Part shown: in pieces, positions 35,162 through 47,899 of the stretch
How the letters are laid out: each line of letters begins with the position of its first letter
How positions within the stretch are numbered: the first letter of the stretch is position 1
From: Mya arenaria
Taxonomy: Eukaryota > Mollusca > Bivalvia > Myida > Myidae
Length of the DNA stretch: 64,000 bases
Direction of reading: 5' to 3'
Assembly: GCF_026914265.1 (NCBI RefSeq)
Contig: NC_069134.1
Coordinates: 9,107,758 to 9,171,757, forward strand
Position numbers and translations under genes: made by a program
The notes under the pieces: generated by a model
What the model was told of the DNA's origin: nothing
The model's database searches: none
The model's input: only the letters and a program-made list of their open reading frames with translations

Positions 35162-35343
35162 GAAGACCAAACGTGCATTTGAGTCGATTTTTTCGAGTTG
35201 TTGCTCTGTCCGAATAGAATGGAATACAAATTTGAAAAAAAGAAAACAAACCAATTGCTACATCGGGATCCTTTATTTATATTTCCTCCCAAACCCATTA
35301 TGGTTTTTGTTAAACATCCGTTTAACCAAATATTAAGTGAGAA
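35162..35343. other. 3' flank of the split C4-like gene
   Basis: Short AT-rich stretch after the TAA at 35159-35161. Nothing recognisable is seen before the hairpin element. Confidence 0.35.
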
Positions 35344-35937
35344 TATAAGTATCTTCCATGGTCGAGAGTGTAAGATAGGTTCATTCCGACCCGAGCGTAG
35401 GGTGTTTTGCGGAAACGAGGTTTACCGAGTTTCCGCAAAACACCCTGCGCGAGGGTCGGGATGAACCTATCTTATACGAGCGGCTATGGTAGATGCTTTT
35501 TCTCCCACCTCAGTTAAACAAAATTAAGTAAAAATGAATTTTTTGCTGGAACTCTTTTTTGCTTAGGGAAAATAATTGCGTATGGATATGCGATAGCACG
35601 TGGTTGTCATGGATATACGCGCAGTCATCCAGTTAATGTTAATAGTCAAATCGGTCTTTTTAAATAGTTCTAAGGAGAATAAAGCATTATTTCTTGAATG
35701 GTGCCTGGAAACTGTTTTCTGGTGACATTTGAAGCGAGAAATAATTAACTACCGTTCTAAATATTACCATAAGATAAGATTTCCTTGATGCTACTGACGA
35801 CAGTCTTCAACAAGGGAGGTAATTACTATGTGGTAAAAGGAGTTCCATACGGGCATTTTATCTTCGCCCGTGGGCAAGATAAGAATATCTAGCATGGTTA
35901 AATTATTGAATATACTTATCTGAGGTGGGAGAAAGAT
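35344..35937 (+). mobile_element. Hairpin-bearing non-autonomous element, copy 1
   Basis: The sequence matches 47305-47899 in reverse orientation over its whole length (594 versus 595 bp). The left part (35347-35498) is a 152-bp near-palindrome with a 12-base loop at 35417-35428. The right part (35499-35937) has inverted ends of its own: TTTTTCTCCCACCTCAG at about 35497-35513 and its complement at the far end. No coding capacity. A second small inverted repeat, CTTCGCCCGTGGGCAAG, lies near 35865-35881. Confidence 0.75.
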
Positions 35938-36543
35938 TATTCTTTTTTGCTCTATATAATAAAGAGAAAAAAATATATACAGACATTTGACTATACAAGA
36001 ATAACAGGAATGTTTATAAAATACAATATGTGCCTGATCAAGTGTACATGGTTAAAAAAGAGTTTACTTAAATAATCATACTAACATAGATTCAACATGT
36101 ATACAATAATTATTAATGTATTTACATTTATCAATAGTGATACTTATATTAAATCCCTCAGATGATTGTCCAACTAGCACTTCAACGAAAGCCTAGACTA
36201 AATACCTAACTAACTTTCAAAAAATATACATTGGTACGCTCTATCTTAATTGCCATATATTCGTCACGCCTTAATCGATAATTGAGGCATTAATACCCAG
36301 ACACTTGGAAGACTGAAGTTGGGTCATATGTAACTAGTTTACTAATAGTCATTTCTAAAGAAGCAAGGCGAGTTGAACTTGTCACGTACACTTCTCTTTA
36401 GTTTGTTCTTCCAGAAATTGAAATACTCCAGTTTTTACAAATATATTAAGGTTATTTATCAGCCCATATTTCTGAGAGAGACGATTCAATCTTGTATGAA
36501 TATTTTTACTAATCAAAGGATAGAAAATGCATAAGTCTGTTTG

Positions 36544-36548
<5 letters not shown>
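35938..36548. other. Non-coding spacer
   Basis: AT-rich sequence without a recognised feature between the hairpin element and the AT microsatellite. Confidence 0.35.

Positions 36549-36634
<86 letters not shown>
36549..36634. repeat. (AT)n microsatellite, about 43 units
   Basis: An uninterrupted AT dinucleotide run of about 86 bp. It generates meaningless Tyr-Ile repeat frames on both strands. Confidence 0.95.
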
Positions 36635-36636
<2 letters not shown>

Positions 36637-38870
36637 TTTATGGAGTATTTGGGCAGTAAAATACACAACTGTCCCAAGAGCTGCATATGTTTTACGCAGA
36701 ATCGATGTGCTATTTCTAGGATGTTTTTCGATTATTAAAAGTGACTCCATATTTCACAACCATTTAGCACTTTCGGAAGAATCTCAGATTGACAGATTAT
36801 ACGTGATGTTATTGGGATCATTATTTCTTAATATATTCCATTTGAGTTCTTACCAAGATAAGCTCCTCTGTGTATATAAACGGCTTCAAGCGTAGAGTCT
36901 TTTTTGCGATAGGTTTGCGACAGACATAATACCTAAAGGTTTGTACTTTCCAGACTAATGTCCAGGCTTGAATATCCTCTCCTCTATTGGATTATTCTGT
37001 TCATTAAATACTACAGTGAAACAGTTCTGTGCCTTGTAGAGATACATTCATTTGCAGAAGTACTCCTAACGAAAGTTGAGCATTTTGTCCATTCCGGTCT
37101 TGGACAGTGACTCAAGAATCATGTCATACGCAACGGTGAAGGGACACTTGCACTCTTGAAAGCCGTAAAGACAAAGGTCACATCTGCTTTTCTACACCCT
37201 ACCCTGGTTGAACCCTGCTCCGTGAAATTTATTACATTTCATTCATGTTCAATTACTTTACAGCTGAGGCTATATCTTGTCGTAGATTGAGAAAAGAATA
37301 ATCACTCCAAACAACTATGATATAGCCGAAGACATAGTTATTATCATTTAATCTTCCGGCTCATCTCTTTGTTTTTTCTCGCCTGTGTGGAGTGGAGAAG
37401 TACTACTATTTCCATAGTGTCCGGTAAACGCAGCTTACTTGTAAATACATATGGCAGGATAGGAGCAACCGTGTCTTTCGAAAAATAGTTTGCTTGTGTG
37501 GTATCTATTTCACTTTCGGTATTTTTTTATGGGAGAAGGACATTTGCTTTTGCATAAATATCATCGTATAGCAGCACTCATACTGGGTGTATTCCGACGC
37601 GTGTGTGTTACGTGCTCTGTCAATCCTATAACATACTCGGTAAAATTTTCTAACCAATATGGTTTGAAGTATTGTATGAAACGTTTCAATGGAAACGGTT
37701 TATGTGCGTAGTCTGTTTCCGTCGTACATAGCTTTTGATTAGCCATGTCAACATCCGTAATACTCATTTTCACCCATAAAATGCCATTTATGTCACTCGG
37801 TTTAGCATATCTTTTTTTACTTCCTCGGCAAAGGGGCTCCGTTCAAGGAAGTCGATATTTATTAACTACAGGCTATTTAATCGCGACTGTCCACGGCAAT
37901 TTGGTAAGTACAAAACTTTGCCAATGTCCCCAATCACGGTCGTATGATATTAAATTTCAATTAATGACCGGTAGCTGTAGTTAATATCCATTCTTGCCTA
38001 TTTTCATCCTTACTTATGCGTCAGTGATACTATTCATGTGGTGGCCAATTGATTTCGTTTTCGAATTAAAACACTGAGATTACTTAAGATCAATTAAAAA
38101 AATGATTACTGGTTAGGATCTCTGAAAAAATACCACATCTCGTTTATCTTAGTATAATTCTCGAATACAAAAGATGGTGATACATTTCTCAAATAAGAAG
38201 TTAACATTATAATTTCAATACGTTTCGCAACAGGTGTTGGTGTTTAAAAAACAAAGGATCTTATGATCATGTTTGAGAAGACAATATAACATGGCATGGC
38301 AGACCAGTTCCATCTACCTTCCTGATTATGAAATGTGACCATGAACGTCAACTGTGCAACGTTATAAACATCCCATTATTTCAAGTGAGTCGAACTTCGA
38401 CATTCGAGCCAGCAGGTTAGAATTTCAAATTCCAGAACATTTATTTTAACTCTGTCATACATACTTTTGTCCAGACAACTATTTGTAAAACAAATGCAAC
38501 CTAAGCCTTTTAAAGTGCATCAACGCCTTCAATCCAGTTTTACAAATTATTTGTCTAAATAAGCCTGCCGGAACACAGGTTAAGACACGTTTTGTTACTT
38601 ATACAACATGACAAAGGGCTCCCCAGCCATTAAAGGTTGGCTTGTACATTCCCTCGAACAAGTGCTACAAAGCAATGAGTTGACAACTAAACAATTAACT
38701 GACCATTAAATATCAATATAACATCATTAGGTAGATGTCATCGTAATAACAATTAATTATTATTTTATACTTGATAAATTACAGCACACGTACACGTACG
38801 TCAGTTGAACAAAGACTCTCCGTTGGTCAGGTGGTCAGAACTGGTGGCCTTGGTGGGACAAAGGCAGGAA
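36635..38870. other. Gene-poor region
   Basis: Short open frames (for example 37490-37711 and 37745-37984) have no recognised motif. The frame at 37745 is followed by a donor-like site (ttg|gtaagt near 37902), so an unrecognised exon is possible but not supported. Confidence 0.35.
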
Positions 38871-38900
38871 TATTTATACGGTTTAAATCGCTGTTAAAAG
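38871..38900 (+). promoter_or_regulatory. Candidate TATA box and non-coding first exon of the gene at 40140
   Basis: TATTTATA at 38871-38878 is followed by a short segment ending in a splice donor (aaag|gtaaaat at 38900/38901). The gene at 40140 begins one base after an acceptor, so it needs an upstream exon. The two related genes at 50750 and 58143 also have acceptors just before their ATG. This is a guess from position. Confidence 0.25.
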
Positions 38901-39230
38901 GTAAAATACAAATTTGATAGTATTAAGATTTTAAATTTATAAGTTTGATATTTAAGATTTATTTGGAAAGCGTGTTTTGAAAAACAAAATGACTTTCGAT
39001 ATTTATTATTCAGTTTATTTCCATCCATTATACTGTTCGTTGTTCCAAGTTGTACTTTTCGTTTTTGTTTGAACTGAATTTAGTCATATTAAAGAATATA
39101 TAATATTAACAATAATACTGCGTTATTTTATCCTAAAATAACGGATATCTCATTAAAAAAACATGAAAAAACTGTAGACCGTTAAACAGTTTAATATATA
39201 TATATATATGTGTGTGTTTTATAGATCTAT

Positions 39231-39501
<271 letters not shown>

Positions 39502-40139
39502 ATAAGAAATCAAATAAATTTATAAAAATGAAAGATACATGTTACGGTTGTATACGGAGATGAAGTTGTTTTATCGTAGTACGGGAAACGGTTCAGCTAA
39601 AAGATTACATAGAATACTTTTTTACTCCTTGTTTCTTGCGAGAAAAGTTTCTATTTTTCACTATCAAACGTTCCATTGTATGGATACGGACATAGTACAA
39701 AGAAAAACAAGTGTTAATTTAAAAGGAATGGAAACAAAGACCAACGTCACTTATCGAGAAGATCGATTAGCTTGCCAAAAACTGGGAGATATAAACTGCA
39801 TGCAAGCAAATCGAAGTGATACATAAAATCAGAACAACCGATCAATTTAATTCGCACTTAATGATAGATAGGCTATTTATATTTCTTGGAAACACCCAAA
39901 CTTACTTATTTGTACTGAAAACGTATGGAAAAAACGCGAAGACTTATTTTTATGATTTTAAACCCATAATAGATAATCTGTTTGCAGTACTTGAGCGATT
40001 TTTTTTTGTATCCCAGTTGAAAACGAAGTTGACAAAAAAAAAACTCTTTCTCCGCTTGGTCAATTTAGTTGTTGTAACAGACGTCAAACAAAAAAGGCCA
40101 TGCACTGAATGATTCATTAGTTTATTGTTTTATTACAGT

Positions 40140-40418
40140 ATGACAAACTACTCGCTATTCATCTTGGTGTTCGTGCTATCAACCGGTCTGATACAGGCAC
40201 AGTACCCGGTGTATATGGTTCCCGCCTACCCGGACTTTCCCGTAATGTTCCGACCAAGGAGAACTACGCCTGTACAAATGCCGCCGTTCTCGGATTATTT
40301 CGGTGGCCGCGGGGGTACCCAAGATTTGCCGGTCTGGGGCGGAGCCGGCATCGGCGAAAGACACGCAAATGGACTGGACAGATTCGGCCGTGGAGCGTAT
40401 CCATTAAACATCAACTGA
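40140..40418 (+). CDS. Small secreted protein with the glycine-rich family motif
   Basis: The product is 92 residues long. The first ~20 residues are a clear signal peptide ending L-I-Q-A, cleaved before Q-Y-P-V-Y. The mature part is rich in Pro, Arg, Gly and aromatic residues (P-V-M-F-R-P-R-R), then G-G-R-G-G-T-Q-D-L-P-V-W-G-G-A-G-I-G-E-R. That last stretch lines up with the non-repetitive segment of the glycine-rich protein at 58143. The ATG at 40140 comes one base after a splice acceptor (acag at 40135-40138), so upstream in-frame codons are intronic. AATAAA lies at 40549. No enzyme motif is seen. A secreted structural or peptide role is inferred. Confidence 0.75.
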   Translation: MTNYSLFILVFVLSTGLIQAQYPVYMVPAYPDFPVMFRPRRTTPVQMPPFSDYFGGRGGTQDLPVWGGAGIGERHANGLDRFGRGAYPLNIN

Positions 40419-40554
40419 AGGAATAGTTCAAGGGACTGTACATGTGTGTATAACAATCACTCATAATGGAACTTATGTTTAATCGTTTTAATGTTGTTGT
40501 TTTTTCCGAAATGTAACATGTTTTATGCGTTTATCATAAATTCGAGATAATAAA

Positions 40555-42760
40555 CTAATGTAATTTCCTCATCCTTGTGTTTTCCGTTACCCTGAACTCT
40601 TTATCATTACAATAACTGGACGATCATGTTGTTGTGATGGTCGAATTAGTTATGTTGTCGGAATTTTTAAAGTAGGATGGATTTTGTAAGGGGGAGAATT
40701 GTCATGTAATTTCATCTGTAACACAAAGCTGATAAAAAGGAATCTTAGAAATAGAAAGAACGCACCTACCGTGCGGGAATCCCATATTAATTACGTTTTA
40801 TTGTTAAAATATTTTAAGTTAAACAGACGTGTTTAGTATTATATTTATTGATAATATAACTTTTAATTACAATGTAGTTATTGCACCTGTATATAAATTA
40901 GTCACATTTAGTCGGATTGATGGCTGTTAGTAGAATATCAAATGTCACCGTGTCATCTTATGTCAAGGTGCATAATTAGTCATCATTAATTAGAAAATTG
41001 ATGTACAAGACATGCATTGATCATTATGATAATTGCTGGGTAAGAATACAGTCATCCTCTGTCTAAGGGAGACATGCAAGTTAGAAGTATATCAAATACT
41101 CAATGATAACATAATAAATTAAAAACTATTTTGCATTAAACACAAGTATGTACACACTCAATGACATTTTGAAAGTGTAGCCAAATAATCGAAATGATAG
41201 TCAGATACGTACGAATACGCGCATAAACTATGCCGTGTATGCGCTCCGTATTATTTTCACTAAAAGGGATATTTTTATACAATCGTGGAAGACCTTATAC
41301 GAAGGTGTATGGTAGAAATGGCTATCATCTTTGATAACTGTGAATGTGGAAGGATATAAGCTCTGAGGAATCTGAGTAAAACGAGAGCACCATCCAGATC
41401 CATTCAGTTAAGTGCGTACCGTATACAATAATGTGATATATAAAATGATGCTTGTAATAAGGATGTTGAGACACATTCAATTACATTATGTACTACCACA
41501 CCGATTACTTTAAAGGAGATTTCTTCACAAACAGAATCCTGTTGTTTAACACTTTGGTACCAACGTATTGCAATAGTGTTCTTGATATATATGGAACCAC
41601 TGTGTGAGAACACGAGTTTTATATGACACCAGAGAGCACACATGTGTTAAGTTCTGAACTATTCATTTTTAACGTGACGCTTCCATTCCAGTTGTGTTGG
41701 CAGTGTTGGATGAATCAAACTTCACATGATTAACTGCAAACTCAACGCAGTGTTACTTCCCTTACCGTACAGTAATCACTGTCACCATGCAAACCACGTG
41801 ACTATACTCACTTTAAAAAGAGAGTTGAAAAATAGTTTATACCCAGCTATACTCTTTCTGCTTGTCAATTCAAATGTACACATAATACGACATATATCAG
41901 AGACAGGACCTTACATTTGAGTTTCAACATGCGATACATATAATAAATATCAGAGCTTAGTTAATGTTAAAGATGCACTCTTACTCCAAAATAAGATTTA
42001 CCACAATTTATACATTTTTTTTAATATACCAAAAAGGATGAATAAATGCCGAAAACAATGCTTCTCATCCTCTTACGAAGGATATCATGTTTAATTTGAA
42101 AGAAAGATGCAGTAAAAACGGTATTCCTACCTTATGAGACGAAAGTAGATCACAAAAAAAACATTTATTTAAAATGGTGAAGAAATAATGAAGGTATATT
42201 TGTTTAAAGTCTTCATTCGAAGCGAAATGTTGACCTCCGACGTAGCATTTACGACGCAATTTATCACCTGGTATACACACACTGCTGTCGAACCATGTTG
42301 CAACATAATTTGCTAGTGGCCCGGCAATATCTTAAAAAGTTCAATTTCCATCAAAATTACCATGTGTACTTTCTCCCTGAGCCGTCATAAAAAAAATGCG
42401 TTTTTTACTTAGTGTTATCTTTATTCAATATGAGTTTTTTGAGAGTCTTTTCTAATGTCAAGGTGGGTAACGTAGTTTGACTGTGCAATGAACATGTTGC
42501 CATAAAGTATCCCTGTTGGTTGTGCCTTTGGACGTGTTTCATTTGTTAAAACATAAACTTTCATTCCCCAACTCCGCCAGTATTTATATACGATATGAAT
42601 AGACGTTGTAGATTAAGGGCAGTAACTGGTATAGAGAAATGTCATAAACAAACAACTGATCATATCCATTGACAACATAACAATTCTTCCATAATTGCTT
42701 TCTTTCAGGTCGACGAGTAGTTGGTCGATTTCAGCCAAATACAGAAAGAAATAAGGCCTC
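40555..42760. other. Gene-free region with a MITE end
   Basis: No supportable gene. A MITE end fragment lies at 41967-42003 (inverted relative of 34526-34561). Short frames at 41404-41643, 41726-41920 and 42065-42280 carry no recognised motif. Confidence 0.4.
41967..42003 (+). repeat. MITE end fragment (AAAGATGCACTCTTACTCC type)
   Basis: This shares AAAGATGCACTCTTACTCC and 'ataagatttacca' with 34526-34561 in the opposite orientation. The other end is not identified. Confidence 0.45.
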
Positions 42761-42900
42761 CTCATTGTCTGACAGAACACCTCATTGTCTGACATAACGC
42801 CTCATTGTCTGACAGAACGCCTCATTGTCTGACAGAACGCCTCATTGTCTGACAGAACGCCTCATTGTCTGACAGAACGCCTCATTGTCTGACAGAACGC
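42761..42900 (+). repeat. 20-bp minisatellite, 7 units
   Basis: The unit ctcattgtctgacagaacgc repeats seven times; the first two units differ by one base each. There are no spacers, so this is not a CRISPR-like array. Confidence 0.95.
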
Positions 42901-43767
42901 ACAACGTCTACCGGGTCGGATCTCAGTCCGCGCATTTTTACTACACATTCCAGAACCCCAAAATGAATTTCTTAAGATTCTCTAAACTTTCCAGTATATC
43001 CCAGTTTACATTGTTTAAAGAAGGGTGTATATAATATTATACCACCTAAGGAAATTAGCCTAAGGAAATTTCATAGTTCATGACATTTCTCGGCCAATTC
43101 AAGAAGTTGGTAGTGTCATTTCTAGACCAAAACATTGCACTTAAACGTCTTGTTAACCTTCTAGTTTTAGGTATCTGTCACCTTTCTACATTTAATAGTC
43201 ACTACACGTATTTTTTAGGTTAATCATTATACAATATTCAGTCTATCTAGTGCTCTAGTGCTCTTCGGTAGATAAAGTGACGTTCATGTTCGCATGAATG
43301 CCCCCGACGAATCACCGGCGAAGTGATTTTGGCGACTTACTTATTATCCAAAGACTAGTTACGCACGCGTTTCCTTTCAGACCAATAACAAACGATTCGT
43401 TAAAAAGAAGTTACCAAAAAATCCTATTTCGTCACTAAAACAGTTGAACTGTCTTAGAATTTAATAAAGTAACGCATGATATCAAAATTCAATAAACGTA
43501 TTAATTACTTTAATCTCATTTTTTCGCCTTTATCGTTCTTTTGTGCTCGCAAGGTCACGAATTTCGACTGTGTCAGATATAGAACAAAACAATAACTTGT
43601 AAATCTTAGCGAAGGGCACTGGAAGAGCCTATGGAAGCATCATAGCTGTGTAGTGCATATAATTAATTATGGTAGTAGTGTATGGGGTGCCGAAAAGTCC
43701 ATTCCATTGTAAACGTGCAGCATCAGGGCGTATTTCCTTGGGGTACATATATTAAAACCAGTGGTCG
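42901..43767. other. Non-coding spacer
   Basis: No gene is seen. A small inverted repeat (TTCATG/CATGAA) lies near 43285. Confidence 0.35.
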
Positions 43768-43782
43768 CCATGATCTACTGCC

Positions 43783-44067
43783 CGGTTAGCTCAATCGGTA
43801 GAGCGTTGGACTATAAATCGGACAACCCGGGTTCGATTCCCGGGCGGACCATGTCACTTCTGTTGTGATTGGTTATGAAATCCTTTCTACGACCATTCGC
43901 ACTGTACCACTGCATCTGGCATGTACAGAAGTTGTCAGTTCCTTGCAGAGGTGAAGGCACCTAGTACTGGTTCTGCCCAGGATAGGTGTGCGGTGGTTGA
44001 ACTGTCACTCTGGGACCCTTCAATGTGCTCACGCCGGGACCCGGAGTATAAACTACTAACACCACCA
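43783..44067 (+). mobile_element. tRNA-derived SINE with 15-bp target duplication
   Basis: The head (43783-43852) is tRNA-like, with an A box (TTAGCTCAATCGG), a B box (GGTTCGATTCC) and a good T arm, but the acceptor stem does not pair, so it is not a functional tRNA. A ~215-bp tRNA-unrelated body follows and ends in a CTAACACCACCACC-type tail. The 15-bp sequence ccatgatctactgcc stands on both sides (43768-43782 and 44068-44082) as an exact target-site duplication. Confidence 0.88.
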
Positions 44068-44082
44068 CCATGATCTACTGCC

Positions 44083-45525
44083 GGAGATGGACTTATACCA
44101 TTAAACTCTTAAAGAGAATGATATCGTTTCATTACACCCGGCTTACAAAATAAGTTTTTGAAATAGAATGAAGTATTTGGGAAATAGTTGGTGTAGTGAC
44201 ATAAATATGTTAGTCAAGTTTGTAAGCAAATTCATCGAGAAAACCGTTATCCCATCAGATGCCGTAAGAAGGCAAGTCTGTACCCATGAACAAGAATGGA
44301 CTCGATTGCCTAAAATGAAAATATAAAGTACATGAAAGATTTAATTTAAAAGAGAAAACTATTTTATCTTAAAATTAAGAAGAAATGAACGGTCATTCCT
44401 TGCACAAACTTGTCGTACTATTCCCCCCTTGCGTATAAAGACAGGTTAATACGAAAAACATATCTGAACCAAACCGGGTCGTATCCCCGTGTATGCGTTT
44501 GAAAATACATAAGTACACGTGTACATTGGCGAGCGTCCGGAAAAAAAGAATGTGTGTTAATGTGATAGAAGAAAACTCCAGAATGAAATCCATTTCGTAC
44601 TCAATTGTCTTTTTATTATGGTCTAAGAAGATGTTTCTTTTTTGACTACCTAAATAAGTGAATTTATTCCGCACGATTCTGATGAACACAGGCATTTAAT
44701 GCACCATTACCCAAGAAAAATAGCTAACTTCTTTGTAGCCGCATATCTTAGTCGACGAAATTACCTCTACATTACAAATGTTTAATCATATAACGCGTTG
44801 TATTTCTGTTTTTTGTTTGTCCATATTATAAATAAATCATCCCTCTTTATATATGCTTGTTATATTCGCATTGTTTTTATTTCATAATGAATTCCTTTGA
44901 TATATTCGATATAATTGAATTCAGTATGTGATAATTGTTTGGATTCTCGAGTTAAGATTCAATTATATATAAATCATATTCAATGTTTCGATCTTTAATG
45001 GTATCGCGGTATCAAAATCACTAAATCGCGAAATGTTCACATAAATAATTTTAATACATTAATTCCAATTTTTTCAGCACCATCAAACAGTCAATCAGTC
45101 AACATAACAGAACGTTATGGAACACAACGTAACGCTATTGTACGTATAGGAACGGTAATCTGACATAACCAAAACACAATAATCAAGACACATACATCGT
45201 ATACACAATAACAATCAAAGTTATGCACTTAACATAGCAAATAGAGGTTAACAAGGTATTTTCATGACATTAAAAAATGCTCTGAAGTTGTCTTGTCATC
45301 AAAGATGGCTTTAACAAACATTTCATTTTTAATGTAAATAAACTTCATTTACAAAAAGCTAAAATGTAACAAAAATATAACTTACTAAACAATGGTACGT
45401 TTTCAGATTTATTTAACAAAGACTAAACATTCATGCATGTCTTTTCACTCGCACCTCACTTACTGACCAACTATACTTTCGCCCGGAGCCCTCGCAGCTG
45501 CCAACCAATAAAACACCAAAATATG
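44083..45525. other. Gene-free AT-rich region
   Basis: Nothing supportable on either strand. A 100-codon minus-strand frame at 44393-44695 has no recognised domain. Confidence 0.35.
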
Positions 45526-45730
45526 ATTTTCCGGTTAGCAGTTAGTGCACTCGCTTCTCACCTGAGCGACCCCGGTTCGATTTCCGGCCTAGGCACATGT
45601 GAGTTTGGTTTGTGTTCACCAAGTCGGACAAATGGGTTTCCTCCGGGTACTCCGGTTTCACCCTCAACACATTACCACACTCTCGTGCAACATCGTGCCA
45701 ACGAGAGTGATTAATATAAGTTGCAATATG
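45526..45730 (+). mobile_element. tRNA-derived SINE, second family
   Basis: It has a tRNA-like head (A box TTAGCAGTTAGTGC, B box GGTTCGATTTCC), then a body with TCCTCCGGGTACTCCGG and 'gtgccaacgagagtg'. The same body is present, in reverse orientation, at 53104-53275 and in worn form at 9935-10085. SINEs with this body are common in mollusc genomes; I do not assign the family name. No clear target duplication was found. Confidence 0.75.
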
Positions 45731-47304
45731 GCCTGTTTCACAATCGTTGTAAAAGTTTAAACTAAAAACCCAAATTAGGTTCATGGAAACCACGCTAAGT
45801 ATATTTTGTGTACGTATCTTGCAAATCCCGGCCAAATTATCAAAATAATGGAACCGATTAATTTCTGCTGTCATTCTTACAATGAATCATACTCGTTAAC
45901 GACCTACAAATATTATTAATTAAATAAACATATTCCTAGCTGATGCACAAATGGATCGACAAACGCTGACAATTGAAAGACCTGTATGACCTGGGCTAGG
46001 CTTCAATTGGGAAAATCAGAGTTTTAATGACATGTACATAAGAGTTCTTTTTGCACGCACCAGAATGTTCTTACGGCGTATCTATGCACCAAAATGTAGT
46101 TGGAATGCTGGTAAATCTAACAATATGCATAAGTCCGAATTGGGAGAAAAGATCCGGGCACCGCAAGTTGTAATACTATATTGTAACCAAATCGTAGCCA
46201 ACATGTAGTTAACGCATTCTTACACTGTACCACATTCTCCGATTTTCGAAATATGTCGATGTAATAAAAATATCAGATGACAAATATATCTTGCTTACGT
46301 ATGTACGAATAAACAAAAGGCACAGCTCCAACACGGAAGTATCGACAACTCATTTTCTTTGCACCACCGATGAGAAGTGAAGCTTGTGTTTAGTAGGGTA
46401 ATCGCAACAACTCGGCCATCTCTGGCAACCTTCGTATAGACCTCGTAAACAGTAGTAAAGATATACGAAAATGTGAAGGGCGCCGGCGATTTACACCATA
46501 CTTAATACAGATAAAGAAGACCCACTGTACTGTAATAACCGAAAGGAAGTGGATTGTGATGATATATTATAGATTTATAGTTCATTTCAGTCTCATTTGT
46601 GTACAACATGATATAATTATATATATATACATATCTACACATAAAACATAAAGCACACAGCCATTCTTTTAAACAATTGAAACAGCCTATATAAAACATT
46701 TGTCTAGCATTTCGTATAAATATTGCACGTAGATTGTTTTGATAAAACGATTACTATAGAAGTTGGCGCATTTATTTAATGTACAAATCATAAAATGATA
46801 AAAAGAAAACTGTTATTCGATTTACCAGTTGAAATTGAGTTTCATAAAAATACACCAAGTATTCCTTTAGTATTATGAGTCTATATAACATGGTAAACTC
46901 ATAATATGTTGAAGAAATATCTGAGTATGACTAGATAAAACTCGATTTAATTATATGTAAAACATTGAATAAAAAGCATCTATTTACTGAATAAAACATT
47001 GTTTCTTGTTTTTAAAATTTCACAACAGGCTTTAGATCGGGTTGGGTGAACAAAAATACATATTTTTCAACAGATGTTAAGAGATCAAAGTTTGGTTAAA
47101 TGGTTATTGAAACATCAGTGTTTGCCTTATACTATTCTACATTGAGCATTCTTATAATACATGTAACTCGTTTTCAATGTTTGTTGAACAAAATGGGTAA
47201 GTTCTTCGAAGTTCAGGTAGATGCTCATAACGGCAAGTTTCTATCCTTAAAGAACGCCACATCTAAACTTTGCCAAAGCAGATCTATACGAGGGTTGTAG
47301 AAAT
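45731..47304. other. Gene-free AT-rich region
   Basis: No gene or clear mobile element was recognised. Confidence 0.35.
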
Positions 47305-47899
47305 ATCTTTCTCCCACCTCAGATAAGTAGATCCAATAATCTAACCATGCTAGATATTCTTATCTTGCCCACGGGCGAAGATAAAATGCCCGTATGGAAC
47401 TCCTTTTTTAATGGTCACAACATTGTAAGTACCTCCCTTGTTGAAGACTGTCGTCAGTAGCATCAAGGAAATCTTGTCTTATGGTAATATTTAGAACGCT
47501 AATTAATTATTTCTCGCTTCAAATGTCACCATAAAACAATTTTCAAGCACCATTCAAGAAATAATGCTTCATTCTCCTTAGAACTATTTAAAAAGACCGA
47601 TTTAACATTTACTGGATCATTGCGCGCATATCCATGACAACCACGTGCTATCGCATATCCATACGCAATTATTTTCACAAAGCACAAAATAGTTCCAGCA
47701 AAAATACATGTTTACTTAATTTTGTTTAACTGAGGTGGGAAAAAAGCATCTACCATAGCCGCTCGTGTAAGATAGGTTCATCCCGACCCTCGCGCAGGGT
47801 GTTTTTGCGGAAACTCGGTAAACCTCGTTTCCGCAAAACACCCAACGCTCGAGTCGGAATGAACCTATCTTACACTCTCGGCCATGGAAGATACTTATA
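47305..47899 (-). mobile_element. Hairpin-bearing non-autonomous element, copy 2
   Basis: Reverse-oriented full-length partner of 35344-35937. The near-palindromic hairpin lies at about 47747-47896 here. The two copies differ by scattered substitutions and a few small indels, so they are not recent twins. Confidence 0.75.

Noticed and set aside
36382-36895. Tyr-Ile repeat protein frames on both strands
   Set aside because: Created by the (AT)n microsatellite.
42761-42900. CRISPR-like array
   Set aside because: Contiguous 20-bp tandem units without spacers, in a eukaryotic context: an ordinary minisatellite.
43783-43852. Possible functional tRNA gene
   Set aside because: A and B boxes are good, but the acceptor stem does not pair and the segment is the head of a SINE with a 15-bp target duplication.
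44393-44695. LINE reverse transcriptase fragment (F-T-Y-L-G on the minus strand)
   Set aside because: A single short motif with no neighbouring RT motifs; not enough to call.
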